From positions 1,707,501 through 1,771,500 of the forward strand of contig NZ_CP037452.1 of the NCBI RefSeq assembly GCF_007754425.1: DNA of 64,000 nt, given 5' to 3'. Positions 28,600 to 38,595 of this stretch are shown here, piece by piece. Numbering within the stretch: the stretch's first letter is position 1; each line of letters begins with the position of its first letter. The stretch is from Gimesia fumaroli (GTDB lineage: Bacteria > Planctomycetota > Planctomycetia > Planctomycetales > Planctomycetaceae). A program made the translations under genes and the position numbers. Below the pieces are notes generated by a model. That model made no database searches and was not told the origin of the DNA. It saw nothing but the letters and a program-made list of their open reading frames with translations.

Positions 28600-31500
28600 C
28601 TAATTCTTTTTGGGTAGCGGCTCCGTAGCCGGATTCTTTTCCGGTTGCCGAACCGCTAGTTCATCGGCATCGTACAGCCGAATTCTTGCACCATAGGTCA
28701 GAATTTCAACCATTTTCTGCTGCTGGTCAACATTTAATGTGCGAATATTGGAATCGACGGGGGCTTCCCATGTCAGGAGATTTTTTCCCGATTGTTTATT
28801 CAGGGCGTGTAAATGGAAAATATTGGTGTGGCGATTTCCCACACGTCTGTATTCGCGTGCGACCAGCAAAATCACTGGCAGCAGATTTTGCTGGTTGAGC
28901 ACTAGATGCTGGTTTTTTATTTTCTGGTCCCATATTCGCTTTCCGGTCTGGCGATCATAGACATACAGCGTCCCATTAATGGGAATCGAAGGGACGTTGA
29001 CTGAGATTGAATTGCGCGCTGAGGTATGGCCGACCAGGTAGATGTGGTCGTTGTCAGTGACCAGGTAGAACTTCTTATGGCTTTTGAGTTCTTCCTGAGT
29101 GAGCGATTCCAGAGACGATTTTTTTCCTGTTCTCAGGTCAACAATTTCGATTTCCCCTTTAGGGCTCAAGACAGAGAGGTAGTGCTGGTTGAACAGTCCG
29201 AATTGAGAATTCGGTGGGAAGTCGATGCTCCAGTTTTGTTCCTTCGACTCCGAATGAAAACGGTAGACCGCGGTTTGCCCTGGTTTCTGATCAGGGCGTT
29301 TTTTGTCATTGGGAGATGAGATCGAAACGAACGCCGTTTCTCCTTGATAGATTGCGTGTTGGAGATCATCACCCACCTCTGAGACGGGAACGGGTTGACC
29401 GTCGCTGACTCGCAGAATTTTTTTGGTAACACGGTCTCTGGTAACGAGGTAGATCAGGTGGTCGTCTCCCAGAACTCTGGTTTCATTGTCGACGTTTTCA
29501 TGAGTCCAACGCACTTTTCCGGTTCTCGTATCGACCAGAATAATTTTGCGGCGGCTATAGAAGCAGGTGTAATCGGCATTGGCGGCAGCAATCATTCCAA
29601 CATTGCGAACCGCGATGGAGGGGTGATGACGATGCAGCAGTGTGGTTACCGATTCCATTGAAGCAGGAGTCAATCGATACGCGTTGGAGATGTAACGATT
29701 TGTCTGTTTCTTATCCAGCCTCTGACTCCAGACCAGCTTTTGACTTACCAGGTCAATGAGGTGTAGCATATCCCGATGTTGCAGAATCAGGTTATGGCCG
29801 ACCACTTCGCTTTCATTGAAACCGGGTGAGTGGTTCAGGTCAGAGGATCGCAGCGGAGTTGACCAGATCAGGCGATTGCCATCAGGCGTGAAAATCGTGA
29901 GTCGATTCTGTTTTGAGTCTACGGACAGCGTTTTCGTCTGGAAGAATGGCAGGCTGGATGCACTGGTATTCAACGTGATTTCCGGAGTGGAATAATAACG
30001 GACCGGGTTGCTGACGATCAGTTTTAAGTTCTGTGGCTGCCAGGGTTTCTGTTTGTCTTGTTCCGCATCAACCTGCGGGATCTGTTGTCTTTGTTCCAGG
30101 AATTGGCGGAGTGTCTGGTTATCTGAAACCAGGAGAGTTGGATCGTATTCTGTCAGTTGGGTCCGGTAGTATTCTGCATCCTGATACAGTTGAAATTTAA
30201 GGCAAAGTTCCATCATGCGAGCCAGCCCGCGTGCTGTCAGTTGTGGCTGTTTTCGTTTTGTCAGTCGTTTGAGCCAAAGTTCGGTTTCATAGAAGTTTTC
30301 GGAGTTCATGGAAGTCGCGATGACTTGTTCTAAGACCGGAACCGATGCTTCATGAAATTGAAACTGCTGCAGAAAGCGTTCCTGTTGCTGCTGATTCAGG
30401 CTTAAAACCTGTTGGGCTCTTTGAGCGATCTGGTGGGAAAACTGATCACGGTCTGTTGGTGTGGCGCGCTTCCAGAGATCAGCTGCCTGTCCTGCAATCC
30501 AAGAGTCAATTTGTGTTTCAGTAGCCGCTGTCTGGAAGAAGGTTTCTTCCGGTGCTTGTGCCAGCTCCAGGATTAAGGCAATCGCTTCGTTGAATTGTTG
30601 TCTGGCTGTATAGCGTTCAATCAAGAGCCTCTGTAGTTCAATGCGTTCGCTGTCTGAGCTGACTTGTTGCTTGAGTTGCGCGACAAGATCATCGTGTTGC
30701 TGGAAATCTGATCGAATCTGGGACGACAGACCATTGATGATCAGTTTATGAAGTTGATCATGATGTTGGGCCGGTAGTTGTGTTCGGTCAATTTGTTTTA
30801 GTTTGACAAGCGCTTCCGGGTAGGAATGGCTCATCATCAGCATTTGAGATTCTTTTAAGAGTGCAATGGGGTCTTGAGTGTTTTGTCGTTTGATGTCCGC
30901 AATTTGAGCCTCGAATGTCTGTTTTTGTTCATAGCTGACCAGGCCTGTTGCACTCAATGAGAGGAATTGACCATTTTGAATGATCAGGTTGCCCAGAGGC
31001 TGATTCTGGTTTTCGTTAAACAGTTTGTTGAGAACCTTCCCCGTTTTGACATCCAGAGTCCAGACCTGACCACTTTGCAGGGGGATGTGCAGGCGTTGGT
31101 CAGCAATGACTGCCAATCCGGACGGGGCGCCTGCTGCGCTTCCAAATCCTGTATTCCAGTCCGTTTTTCCCGTCTCCAGTGAAATCGCGGTCGCACCATT
31201 TGTTCCTACCAGCAGGATCTGGTTATCGACCACACCGGCCAGGTAGAGCGAGGTTTCTTTTGCTCTTTTCGCCCAGCTCGGGGATCCCGTGATCAAGTCC
31301 AGGCAAACCAGAGTTTCACTATCCGGTGGCGTATAAATTACCTTGTTACCGGAAATGACGGGAGCGGAAGGGCACCAGCGTTGATTAAGTGGTTCAAATG
31401 AAGTTTGCTGGATACGATTGAATCGCTGGTTTGTGCTATGGGAGCTGTTGGCTTCATATTGGGTTGACCAGAGGATTGAGTGGTTCAAGCGGTCAATGGC

Positions 31501-33318
31501 TGTTAATAATCCAATCGTAGTAGGGCAGACGATGACTCCCTGATCGATGGCAACGGGAGCAATCCACCAGCGCCGGACCATATCCAGAGAAATGTCCTGT
31601 TCAGGATTACCGATTTGCTGTGACCAGAGTTCTTCTCCGGTCTGTGGGTTCAGTGCATAAAGGCGAATTTCCCGGTCCCGTTCTCCAACGACAAATAATT
31701 CGTTGTCAGACGGAGTCGGGGCGCCCATGAAAAAAGTGCCGGCAAGTGGCAAATCAAAGGGTTCATCGAACCTGGTGCCACCGATCTTCCACTTTTGTTG
31801 TCCAGTCTGGAGGTCATAGGCCACTATTTGGGTTGAAGACCAGGAATCGGCTTCGACCTCACCTCTTCTCAGGTTTCGGCGAAATCGATTCAGGTTGCTG
31901 GCAAAACTGCCTCCCCCAAGATTCAGCTGCATCCCTTCCAGTACATAGAGTTGCCGTTCATCACTGCTTTGGCTGCCCCAGTTGGCATTTCGATAGACCA
32001 GATTTGTTAAAGTGTGTGAGTCAGGGTTGGTTCCATTGTAGACTGAAAACGAACCATTCCTCGGCTCCGAACCAAACAGTCCGCGTGCCTGAGGCGCATT
32101 CAGGCCTTTCAATTGTGCAGCGATAAATGATTCTTCGGGTGAGTTCTCCAAGGCCGACTCCCATAGCGGGGCGCCGGTCAGAGCGTCCAGGACCTGAATG
32201 CCTCTGAGGGTACGGAAAACAATTTTTCCCTGTGTGGCTAACGGAGGGAGTGCAGGAATTGTCGCTCGGCCTGCGCTGGCGAGATCTTCCTGAATCAGTT
32301 TGAGCTGTGTCTGCAACGAATGATTTGAAGTCAGCGGGAATGACCAGCGGGGAATGAGTAATGGATCTGCCGGTTTGGCACGAGCAGCATGGCTGGGGGA
32401 GCCAAACACCATCGGCCATTCATCCAGTAGTAGATTGGTAGCCAGGTTCAGATCCTGTAGTTGATTCAACCACTTTTGGGGTGTTTCAAAAGTGCCCCCG
32501 ATATTGATTGGTTTTTCAACCAGCGAAGCACCTCCAGGGGAATTGAACAGCTCTGCGATGAGTGGTTCTTTTCCGGTCTGCTTGAAGATAAAAGCGGCCT
32601 TTGTTTTCCAGTGTGGAGTGTCAGTGACTGGTGCGTGTGATTTTAGCAGACGCTGCAGATATTGTTCGGCTAAGCCAAATTCGCCACGTTCCATATGATA
32701 GGACATCAGGTAGTTCATGGCCTGCATGCCGGGCTGTGTGCCAGAGAAGCGGGTGGCAATTTCAGCATAGCTTTCCGGAGGGGCGTGATTTTGTCTGGCA
32801 TCATTCAGCAGTTTTTCAGCGAGTGCCTCATATTGGCGGTTGAATCGTTCACGTTGTTCGACCGGCAGGAGTTCCAGAAGTTGGTAAATCAATTCGCGAT
32901 CGGTGATCAGTGATCGTTCGCCGGAGACGTGGACGGGAAGGTTCAGGCTGTTTTCCAGCATCAATTGCAGTTTATCGCGTGCGGCGTCCCATTGTTTATC
33001 GTCGATCAGTTTTCTGACGGTTTTAAATCGGCGTTCCTGTTCCAGGTCCTGGGGAAAGCGGTAATAGCCGGGAGTTCGCTTGATGACAGGTGCCTTGGCC
33101 TGTTGCCCTGGTGCTGGTTTGGCGCCACCAAACCAGCCTTGAATGATTTTCTTTAGTGGATTCAGCGGGTTTTGGTTTGGCGCCTGTTTTTGTGCGTTTG
33201 GCTGGAAAGGGTTCTTTTCCTCTGCTTGCTCGTCCGCCTGGAGATTGAGAGCAGAGGGCATCGTGAGGCAGGTTATGACGATAAGGACAATAGTCCGGTT
33301 TAGAATGATTGAATGCAT
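28600..33318 (-). CDS. Giant exported PQQ-like double beta-propeller protein
   Basis: About 1572 residues from the ATG at 33318 (AAGGCTGAG upstream; a TTG precedes it by one codon). Layout: signal peptide (about 8-28), a Pro/Gln/Asn-rich linker to about 75, helical repeats to about 270, a first propeller (about 300-860) with blades such as DALTGAPLW, DLQTGQQKW, NPQTGEELW and DLITGSPSW, a glutamine-rich helical block (about 860-1150), and a second propeller (about 1150-1560) with DLVSQKLVW, DTRTGKVRW and DRQTGKRIW. The propeller/helix/propeller order suggests a large periplasmic scaffold. No enzyme motif is seen. Composition is Gln-rich compared with neighbours. Function unknown. Confidence 0.85.
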   Translation of the reverse strand: MHSIILNRTIVLIVITCLTMPSALNLQADEQAEEKNPFQPNAQKQAPNQNPLNPLKKIIQGWFGGAKPAPGQQAKAPVIKRTPGYYRFPQDLEQERRFKTVRKLIDDKQWDAARDKLQLMLENSLNLPVHVSGERSLITDRELIYQLLELLPVEQRERFNRQYEALAEKLLNDARQNHAPPESYAEIATRFSGTQPGMQAMNYLMSYHMERGEFGLAEQYLQRLLKSHAPVTDTPHWKTKAAFIFKQTGKEPLIAELFNSPGGASLVEKPINIGGTFETPQKWLNQLQDLNLATNLLLDEWPMVFGSPSHAARAKPADPLLIPRWSFPLTSNHSLQTQLKLIQEDLASAGRATIPALPPLATQGKIVFRTLRGIQVLDALTGAPLWESALENSPEESFIAAQLKGLNAPQARGLFGSEPRNGSFSVYNGTNPDSHTLTNLVYRNANWGSQSSDERQLYVLEGMQLNLGGGSFASNLNRFRRNLRRGEVEADSWSSTQIVAYDLQTGQQKWKIGGTRFDEPFDLPLAGTFFMGAPTPSDNELFVVGERDREIRLYALNPQTGEELWSQQIGNPEQDISLDMVRRWWIAPVAIDQGVIVCPTTIGLLTAIDRLNHSILWSTQYEANSSHSTNQRFNRIQQTSFEPLNQRWCPSAPVISGNKVIYTPPDSETLVCLDLITGSPSWAKRAKETSLYLAGVVDNQILLVGTNGATAISLETGKTDWNTGFGSAAGAPSGLAVIADQRLHIPLQSGQVWTLDVKTGKVLNKLFNENQNQPLGNLIIQNGQFLSLSATGLVSYEQKQTFEAQIADIKRQNTQDPIALLKESQMLMMSHSYPEALVKLKQIDRTQLPAQHHDQLHKLIINGLSSQIRSDFQQHDDLVAQLKQQVSSDSERIELQRLLIERYTARQQFNEAIALILELAQAPEETFFQTAATETQIDSWIAGQAADLWKRATPTDRDQFSHQIAQRAQQVLSLNQQQQERFLQQFQFHEASVPVLEQVIATSMNSENFYETELWLKRLTKRKQPQLTARGLARMMELCLKFQLYQDAEYYRTQLTEYDPTLLVSDNQTLRQFLEQRQQIPQVDAEQDKQKPWQPQNLKLIVSNPVRYYSTPEITLNTSASSLPFFQTKTLSVDSKQNRLTIFTPDGNRLIWSTPLRSSDLNHSPGFNESEVVGHNLILQHRDMLHLIDLVSQKLVWSQRLDKKQTNRYISNAYRLTPASMESVTTLLHRHHPSIAVRNVGMIAAANADYTCFYSRRKIILVDTRTGKVRWTHENVDNETRVLGDDHLIYLVTRDRVTKKILRVSDGQPVPVSEVGDDLQHAIYQGETAFVSISSPNDKKRPDQKPGQTAVYRFHSESKEQNWSIDFPPNSQFGLFNQHYLSVLSPKGEIEIVDLRTGKKSSLESLTQEELKSHKKFYLVTDNDHIYLVGHTSARNSISVNVPSIPINGTLYVYDRQTGKRIWDQKIKNQHLVLNQQNLLPVILLVAREYRRVGNRHTNIFHLHALNKQSGKNLLTWEAPVDSNIRTLNVDQQQKMVEILTYGARIRLYDADELAVRQPEKNPATEPLPKKN

Positions 33319-33967
33319 CAACTCAGCCTTTTGGTCGCCTGGCAGATAATAATGGGATCAAAGCTTCCTCGTCTGCGGTTAGCAGGGAGGCGGCCCTGAT
33401 TAAAACATCGGGGGCTCAGTATGTTCTCGAAAACTCTTTTTCTATTCTACAGCCAGTTTTCTTTGAGCCAATACGTAATCTGATGGATTCTAGGACTCTT
33501 TATTTTTGCAGGGAGGATCTCAGGTTGGTGCATCAGAGTTGAAAATGGATGTGTTCTGATGTATCCTTCCCTAAGGCCTGTGATTAAGTGAATCCGCGGA
33601 GAGCAGTGGGTTTCTGGCAGGAGAAATCAAAAAAAACAGTCAGTCTTGCGACTTTCAACCAAGATAGGGGGGGGAATCGGTTGCAGATTTGCTTGCGGGA
33701 AGTTATTTTTGCACGCTTCAACTATTGCAGACTAGCCGAGTACCAGCCGGAATTCCGGCTGGAGTCGCTTCAGTTGTCCCTTGCCAGAGGTGATTTGTGA
33801 TGAATCGCTCTGATGGTGTTTCAAGAAAATAAGCACAATGCAGAGGGGGACGCATGTTGGATTTCAGCCATTACAATTTAATAGTGTCAAGTTATAGATT
33901 CAAAAGTCTTTAATGGAAGAGTGGATCAAGGCCTGGTGCCAGATCACTATTCGAGGAATGTTGGGAA
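33319..33967. other. Long intergenic region before rplY
   Basis: 650 bases between the giant-propeller gene and rplY, divergent. Open frames at 33309-33542, 33588-33800 and 33921-34136 lack ribosome sites. It includes a perfect 20-base palindrome at 33743-33762, listed separately. No tRNA fold recognised. Confidence 0.4.
33743..33762. repeat. Perfect 20-bp palindrome
   Basis: CCAGCCGGAATTCCGGCTGG, self-complementary with no interruption, in the rplY leader region about 205 bp upstream of the start. There is no T run after it, so it is not a classical terminator. It could be an operator or part of an mRNA structure. Confidence 0.7.
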
Positions 33968-34597
33968 ATGTCAGACGATTTTGTATTGCCGAGAATCAGT
34001 GCTTTCAAACGGGATAAACTGGGATCAATCGAAAGCCGCCGTATTCGCCGGGCTGGTCGGGTACCGGCTGTCGTGTATGGTCATGAGCAGGAACCTGCTC
34101 ATGTGTGTGTGGAAGACCACGATCTCCAGAATCTGATTAAGAACCGTGAACGCGTTTTTGAGATTGACGTAGATGGTCAGGTCGAAGAAACCATGCTGCG
34201 GGAATTGCAGTGGGATACATTTGGAACTCAGGTTCTGCATGTGGATTTGATTCGGATCAATGCTTCAGAACGCGTGACAGTTGAAGTGCCTGTCCGATTG
34301 CGTGGAACCTCGCCTGGTGTCGTGTCAGGGGGGATTCTGGAGCAGCCTCTGCACACTCTTGAACTCGACTGTCTGGCTCATAATATTCCTGACGATCTTC
34401 CTGTGCGTATCAATGCATTGGAGATCGGCGACGCGATTCATGTCAGTGATGTTGAAGTGCCTCGTGGCTCCAAGATCCATAATGAGGGAGATCAGGTTGT
34501 TGTGCATGTGATTGCAGCTCAGCCGGAAGAAGCTGAAGCCGAAGTTTCTGATGCTGCAGCTGAATCTGGTGAGGCAGCTGAATCAGCGGCTGAATAG
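33968..34597 (+). CDS. rplY: 50S ribosomal protein L25 (CTC type)
   Basis: 209 residues, so the long CTC form with both the 5S-rRNA-binding L25 domain (about 8-95, containing RRAGRVPAVVYGHEQEP) and the C-terminal beta domain (about 100-185, VEVPVRLRGTSPGVVSGG). The last 25 residues are an alanine/glutamate-rich tail with no fold, common in planctomycete and high-expression forms. It heads the rplY-pth-rpsF-ssb-rplI-dnaB run, with pth 44 bp downstream. Confidence 0.94.
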   Translation: MSDDFVLPRISAFKRDKLGSIESRRIRRAGRVPAVVYGHEQEPAHVCVEDHDLQNLIKNRERVFEIDVDGQVEETMLRELQWDTFGTQVLHVDLIRINASERVTVEVPVRLRGTSPGVVSGGILEQPLHTLELDCLAHNIPDDLPVRINALEIGDAIHVSDVEVPRGSKIHNEGDQVVVHVIAAQPEEAEAEVSDAAAESGEAAESAAE

Positions 34598-34641
34598 TGA
34601 ATCAATAGATTAAGTGGTGGATGACCTGACAGGGTGATGCT

Positions 34642-35211
34642 GTGAAAGTGGTCGTAGGACTGGGAAATCCCGGTAAGCAATACGAGCGAACGCGGCATAA
34701 TGTTGGGTTTGACGTTTTGTCTCAGTTGGTAGAGTGGCACGGCGTGTCCGGGTTTAAAAGCCAGTTTGAGGCGGAAGTCGGTGAGTTTTCCTTTGCGGGG
34801 GAAAAAGTGTTACTGGTTGCTCCGCAAACGTTTATGAATTTAAGTGGTCGCAGTGTTGCGGCATTAGTGAAGTTTTTCAAATTGCCTTCCACCGATGTGA
34901 TGGTGATTTGTGATGATATGAATTTACCTGTCGGTCGTCTCCGAATGCGGGGAGCAGGTTCGGCCGGTGGTCAAAAAGGATTGCAGGACATTATCCAGAA
35001 GTTGGGTACTCAGGATGTGCCCCGTTTGAGAATCGGTGTGGGGCGACCTCCTGCCGGATTTCCAGCTGCGGATTATGTTTTAGGGCGTTTTCGATCTAAA
35101 AAAGATCTGGAACTGATCCCGCAAGCAGTGGACGCTGCTGCCAAAGGGGTTGAGTGCTGGGTTCAAAATGGTCTTGAAATTGCCATGAATCAGGTAAATG
35201 CACCTGAATGA
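34642..35211 (+). CDS. pth: Peptidyl-tRNA hydrolase
   Basis: Releases tRNA from prematurely ended peptidyl-tRNA. 189 residues. Seen: VGLGNPGKQYERTRHNVGFD with the catalytic His20 and Asn10 equivalents, and PQTFMNLSGRSV. The start is a GTG at 34642 with AGGG upstream, since MKVVVGLGNPG is the expected N-terminus. Follows rplY and precedes rpsF, a frequent bacterial order. Confidence 0.96.
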   Translation: MKVVVGLGNPGKQYERTRHNVGFDVLSQLVEWHGVSGFKSQFEAEVGEFSFAGEKVLLVAPQTFMNLSGRSVAALVKFFKLPSTDVMVICDDMNLPVGRLRMRGAGSAGGQKGLQDIIQKLGTQDVPRLRIGVGRPPAGFPAADYVLGRFRSKKDLELIPQAVDAAAKGVECWVQNGLEIAMNQVNAPE

Positions 35212-35316
35212 TGATATCCCGGTTTGCTTTAAAGCCGGCAACGATAAAAATGAAAATAATGGGAATCTGATTGTCATCTGGCCAACAGAGGGCCAAATTA
35301 TTCCGGGAGAAAAGTC

Positions 35317-35772
35317 TTGTCTGTAGCAGAGAAAAAAGCGGTTATGGTAAATTACGAAGGAATGTTCCTGTTAGACAGTGGTAAATTTGCCGCTGACCAT
35401 GAAGGGACGATTGCTCACTTAATGGAAATTCTGGAAAAAGCAGGTGCTGAGATTGTGGCACACCGTCCGTGGCAGGATGGCAAGCTGGCTTATGAGATTG
35501 AAGGCCACATGAAAGGTCTGCATTATCTGGTCTACTTCACAATGCCTGGGAGCGGGATGGATGTGATCACCCGGTCTTGCCACCTGAGTGATATTGTCAT
35601 TCGTCAGATGGTGATTAAGCAGCCTCAAACCTTGTTTGATGCCATGGTTTCTGCAATTGATCCTTCATCGGCTCCTGAAGATGCAACGGCAGAAGCAAAA
35701 GAGTCTGGCAGCAGCGAAACTGCTGAAGTCGACGCAGATTATGATGCCATTGATGATGATGACGAAGACTAA
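35317..35772 (+). CDS. rpsF: 30S ribosomal protein S6
   Basis: About 151 residues with an acidic C-terminal extension (after about residue 105, ending DDDDED) that is longer than in E. coli. The core [31 protein letters not shown] and [13 protein letters not shown] matches S6. The frame starts at a TTG at 35317 with GGGAGAAAAG just before it; an ATG at 35344 is an alternative that would drop nine residues. Binds 16S rRNA together with S18. Confidence 0.94.
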   Translation: MSVAEKKAVMVNYEGMFLLDSGKFAADHEGTIAHLMEILEKAGAEIVAHRPWQDGKLAYEIEGHMKGLHYLVYFTMPGSGMDVITRSCHLSDIVIRQMVIKQPQTLFDAMVSAIDPSSAPEDATAEAKESGSSETAEVDADYDAIDDDDED

Positions 35773-35852
35773 GTCTTTGTTATTCTCTTGTTGTATCTGA
35801 CTCAGATCTTCCGAGATATTCAAACTCAAACCATTCATTTTCAGGGAGGCCG

Positions 35853-36347
35853 ATGATGGCCAGTTTCAATAAAGTCATTCTCGTCGGTAACCTAACACGT
35901 GACCCACAGGTGCGTTATACACCGGGGGGAAGTGCCGTTGCTGAGATTGGACTTGCCGTGAATCGGAGTTGGTTTGACAAGAATTCCAATTCACGCAAGG
36001 AAGAGACCACATTTGTGGACGTGACTTTATGGGGGCGGACGGCGGAAGTTGCCAGCGAATACCTGACTAAGGGACGTTCGGTACTGATTGAAGGTCGTTT
36101 GCAATTGGATCAGTGGGATGACAAAGAATCAGGCCAGAAACGGAGTAAGCTCAAGGTTGTTGGCGAGAATATGACGATGTTGGGCGGACGGGGCGAGTCT
36201 GGCGGTGGTGGCGGAGCTCCTTCTGGTGGTGGAGGCCATGCCTCTCGAGGAAATGCTCCTTCGCAAGGCGGGGCTTCCAGTGCCGCGGATTCCTTTTATG
36301 ATAACGCGCCCGGCGGGGGAATGCCTGATGATGATGTGCCTTTCTAA
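35853..36347 (+). CDS. ssb: Single-stranded DNA-binding protein
   Basis: 164 residues. OB-fold core (about 1-110: [42 protein letters not shown]), a Gly/Ser/Ala-rich linker, and the acidic tip DDDVPF used to recruit partners. Two successive ATGs follow GGGAGG; either works. It lies between rpsF and rplI, the usual place, but rpsR is not present here. Confidence 0.96.
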   Translation: MMASFNKVILVGNLTRDPQVRYTPGGSAVAEIGLAVNRSWFDKNSNSRKEETTFVDVTLWGRTAEVASEYLTKGRSVLIEGRLQLDQWDDKESGQKRSKLKVVGENMTMLGGRGESGGGGGAPSGGGGHASRGNAPSQGGASSAADSFYDNAPGGGMPDDDVPF

Positions 36348-36438
36348 CAGGGCAGCATGGTCAAACGGTTTGTGAGATAAAGTAACAGTTTTAATTGAAA
36401 CGATTGTATATAACAGAAAATTACGGAAGTGATTGATA

Positions 36439-36945
36439 ATGGTTCGCAAACAACGTAACACCTCAGTCGTCGGTAGTTCCAAGTCGTCTATCGAGGTTTT
36501 GCTGGCAGAAAAAGTTGACAGTCTGGGTGACCAGGGTGATATTGTTCGGGTGAAACCCGGATATGCTCGTAATTTTTTATTGCCCTATGGTCTGGCTACC
36601 ATTGCCACTGATCATAACAAGTGGATGGTGGTTCAACACCAGAAGCGGATGGCTGAGCTGGAAAAAGACCGTCTGAAGTCCTTGAAAGGTCTGGCTGACA
36701 AACTCAGTAAGCACAGCGTCACGATGGAAGCCAATGCCAATGAAGAAGGCCATCTTTATGGGTCGATCGTTGCCGTTGATATCAGCAAATCACTCAAAGA
36801 AGGTGGTTTCGATGTTCCTACTGACAGCATTCGTCTGGAAGGTCCGCTGAAAGAATTGGGGATGTATACCGTCAAACTGCAGTTGCATGATAAGGTGAAG
36901 ACCGAAGTCAAAGTCTGGGTCGTGCCCACAGCAGAAAAAAGCTAA
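36439..36945 (+). CDS. rplI: 50S ribosomal protein L9, with N-terminal extension
   Basis: 168 residues from the ATG at 36439 (GGAAGTGA upstream). Compared with typical L9, whose first strand begins at the starter Met, about 17 extra residues (VRKQRNTSVVGSS) precede the N-domain, which then reads IEVLLAEKVDSLGDQGDIVRVKPGYARNFLLP in the usual register. The long connecting helix and C-domain (EEGHLYGSIVAVDI) follow. The extension could be real or the start could lie within; no later start fits well. Confidence 0.93.
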   Translation: MVRKQRNTSVVGSSKSSIEVLLAEKVDSLGDQGDIVRVKPGYARNFLLPYGLATIATDHNKWMVVQHQKRMAELEKDRLKSLKGLADKLSKHSVTMEANANEEGHLYGSIVAVDISKSLKEGGFDVPTDSIRLEGPLKELGMYTVKLQLHDKVKTEVKVWVVPTAEKS

Positions 36946-36993
36946 GCCCGTCTGGCAAACAGGTTTTGCCAGTCTGAGCTTCCCGTATAACAG

Positions 36994-37028
36994 AGAGGTC
37001 CGGTATATTGCCGGACCTCTTTTAGTTT
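36994..37028 (+). terminator. Intrinsic terminator after rplI
   Basis: Ten-base stem AGAGGTCCGG/CCGGACCTCT, loop TATATTG, then TTTTAGTTTT. It separates the ribosomal-protein run from dnaB, which therefore likely has its own promoter. Confidence 0.9.
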
Positions 37029-37138
37029 TATATGATTGAAGCGACAGAGCGGTTTTGAATTTCGGTTGCCTGAGTCTTAAGGCAATCGTTTTTCATGAGA
37101 GATCTCATTTCTAACGTCTACAGTGCCAGGGGATGGTC

Positions 37139-38560
37139 ATGTCAGTTGCCGGGAAAGGAAATTTTCGCCGCCCGAAACAGGAATCCGTAGAGGAGTTGTT
37201 CGGGAAAGTTCCCCCTCAGAACCTGGATGCCGAGAAAGCGGTTTTAGGCAGTATTCTCCTGGATAATATTGTGATTGATGATCTGGTGCAGATCGTCAAG
37301 GCCAATCATTTTTACAGCGATAAGAACGCGCGCATTTTTTCAGCGATTCTCAGACTGCATGATGCCGGCGTTCGCGGTATTGACGCGGTGACAATCGCCG
37401 AAGAGCTTGATTCCAAAGGAGAGTTGGCCGAGGCAGGCGATGTTCTGTATCTGCATGAAATTCTGGAAAGTGTCCCCCACGCGGCCCACGCAGAATATTA
37501 TGCCAAAATTGTTCGAGATAAATCGGTTCAACGCACGCTCATTCATTCCTGTACCGAAATTATCCGGGAAAGTTATGCCCCCCAGGGAGACACTCTGGAT
37601 GTTTTAAACAAGGCCGAGCAGAGCATCTTCAGCATTCTGGAACAGCAGGGTGAGGGCGACAAGATCGACATCAAAGACATTCTGATGGATGCCTTCGATC
37701 GGATTCATGAACGCTCGCAAAAAGAGGGGATGCTGACTGGTTTGACGACTGGTTTTATCGATTTGGATACGCAGATCAATGGTTTTCAGCCATCGGAATT
37801 GATCATCCTGGCGGCACGCCCGAGTATGGGAAAAACCGCGTTGGTCTGTAACTTTGCGGAAGCCGCCGCCGATGAGGGAGAGACGGCGACAATCATCTTC
37901 AGTCTGGAACAATCCAAACTTGAATTAGCAGAACGTTTGTTGTGTATTCGTTCGGGCGTCAATGGCCACTCATTGCGGGCCGGGGATCTGGAAGACGACG
38001 AGCGTCATCGACTGATGGAGGCTTCTTCCGAGATTAGCGAAATGCCTTTGTTTATCGATGACAAACCAGGACGCACGATTCAGGAAATCAGCGCGATATG
38101 TCGTCGTTTAAAACGGCTGAGCAATCTGGGGTTGATTATCATCGACTATCTGCAGTTGATCGAACCTGAAGACAAAACTATGCCGCGAGAACAACAGATT
38201 GCCCAGATCACGCGCCGTCTGAAAGGGCTGTGTAAAGAGTTGAACGTGCCGATTATCGCTTTGGCACAGTTAAACCGTGGAGTGGAATTGCGAGAAGACA
38301 AACGACCCCGTCTGGCTGACTTGCGTGAAAGTGGGGCAATCGAACAGGACGCTGACCTGATCATGTTCCTGCACCGTCCGGATAAATACGACCCTGAAGA
38401 TTCTCCGGGGTTGGCAGAAGTGGTCGTCGCGAAGCATCGTAGTGGTCCGACCGGGATTATTAATCTGACTTGGAAGGCTTCTTCAATGCGGTTTGCCAAC
38501 TATGCCAATCTGGATGTCCCCGAAGGGGGCTACATGGGAGACGGCGGCGGCTTCGGGTAG
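37139..38560 (+). CDS. dnaB: Replicative DNA helicase
   Basis: 473 residues from the ATG at 37139 (AGGGG about six bases upstream; a nearby ATG at 37133 is in the same frame). N-terminal domain (PPQNLDAEKAVLGSILLD) followed by RecA-like ATPase: Walker A ARPSMGKTA, Walker B LIIIDYLQL, and the arginine-rich tail of motif H4 (RESGAIEQDADLIMFLHRP). Hexameric helicase of the replisome. Located after the rplI terminator, preserving the rpsF-ssb-rplI-dnaB order. Confidence 0.96.
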   Translation: MSVAGKGNFRRPKQESVEELFGKVPPQNLDAEKAVLGSILLDNIVIDDLVQIVKANHFYSDKNARIFSAILRLHDAGVRGIDAVTIAEELDSKGELAEAGDVLYLHEILESVPHAAHAEYYAKIVRDKSVQRTLIHSCTEIIRESYAPQGDTLDVLNKAEQSIFSILEQQGEGDKIDIKDILMDAFDRIHERSQKEGMLTGLTTGFIDLDTQINGFQPSELIILAARPSMGKTALVCNFAEAAADEGETATIIFSLEQSKLELAERLLCIRSGVNGHSLRAGDLEDDERHRLMEASSEISEMPLFIDDKPGRTIQEISAICRRLKRLSNLGLIIIDYLQLIEPEDKTMPREQQIAQITRRLKGLCKELNVPIIALAQLNRGVELREDKRPRLADLRESGAIEQDADLIMFLHRPDKYDPEDSPGLAEVVVAKHRSGPTGIINLTWKASSMRFANYANLDVPEGGYMGDGGGFG

Positions 38561-38595
38561 TCTCGAAGCGTGCAACTCTACCCTGGCTTAATCTC

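Noticed and set aside
33588-33800. 70-codon frame in the rplY leader
   Set aside because: No ribosome site and a composition unlike a protein.
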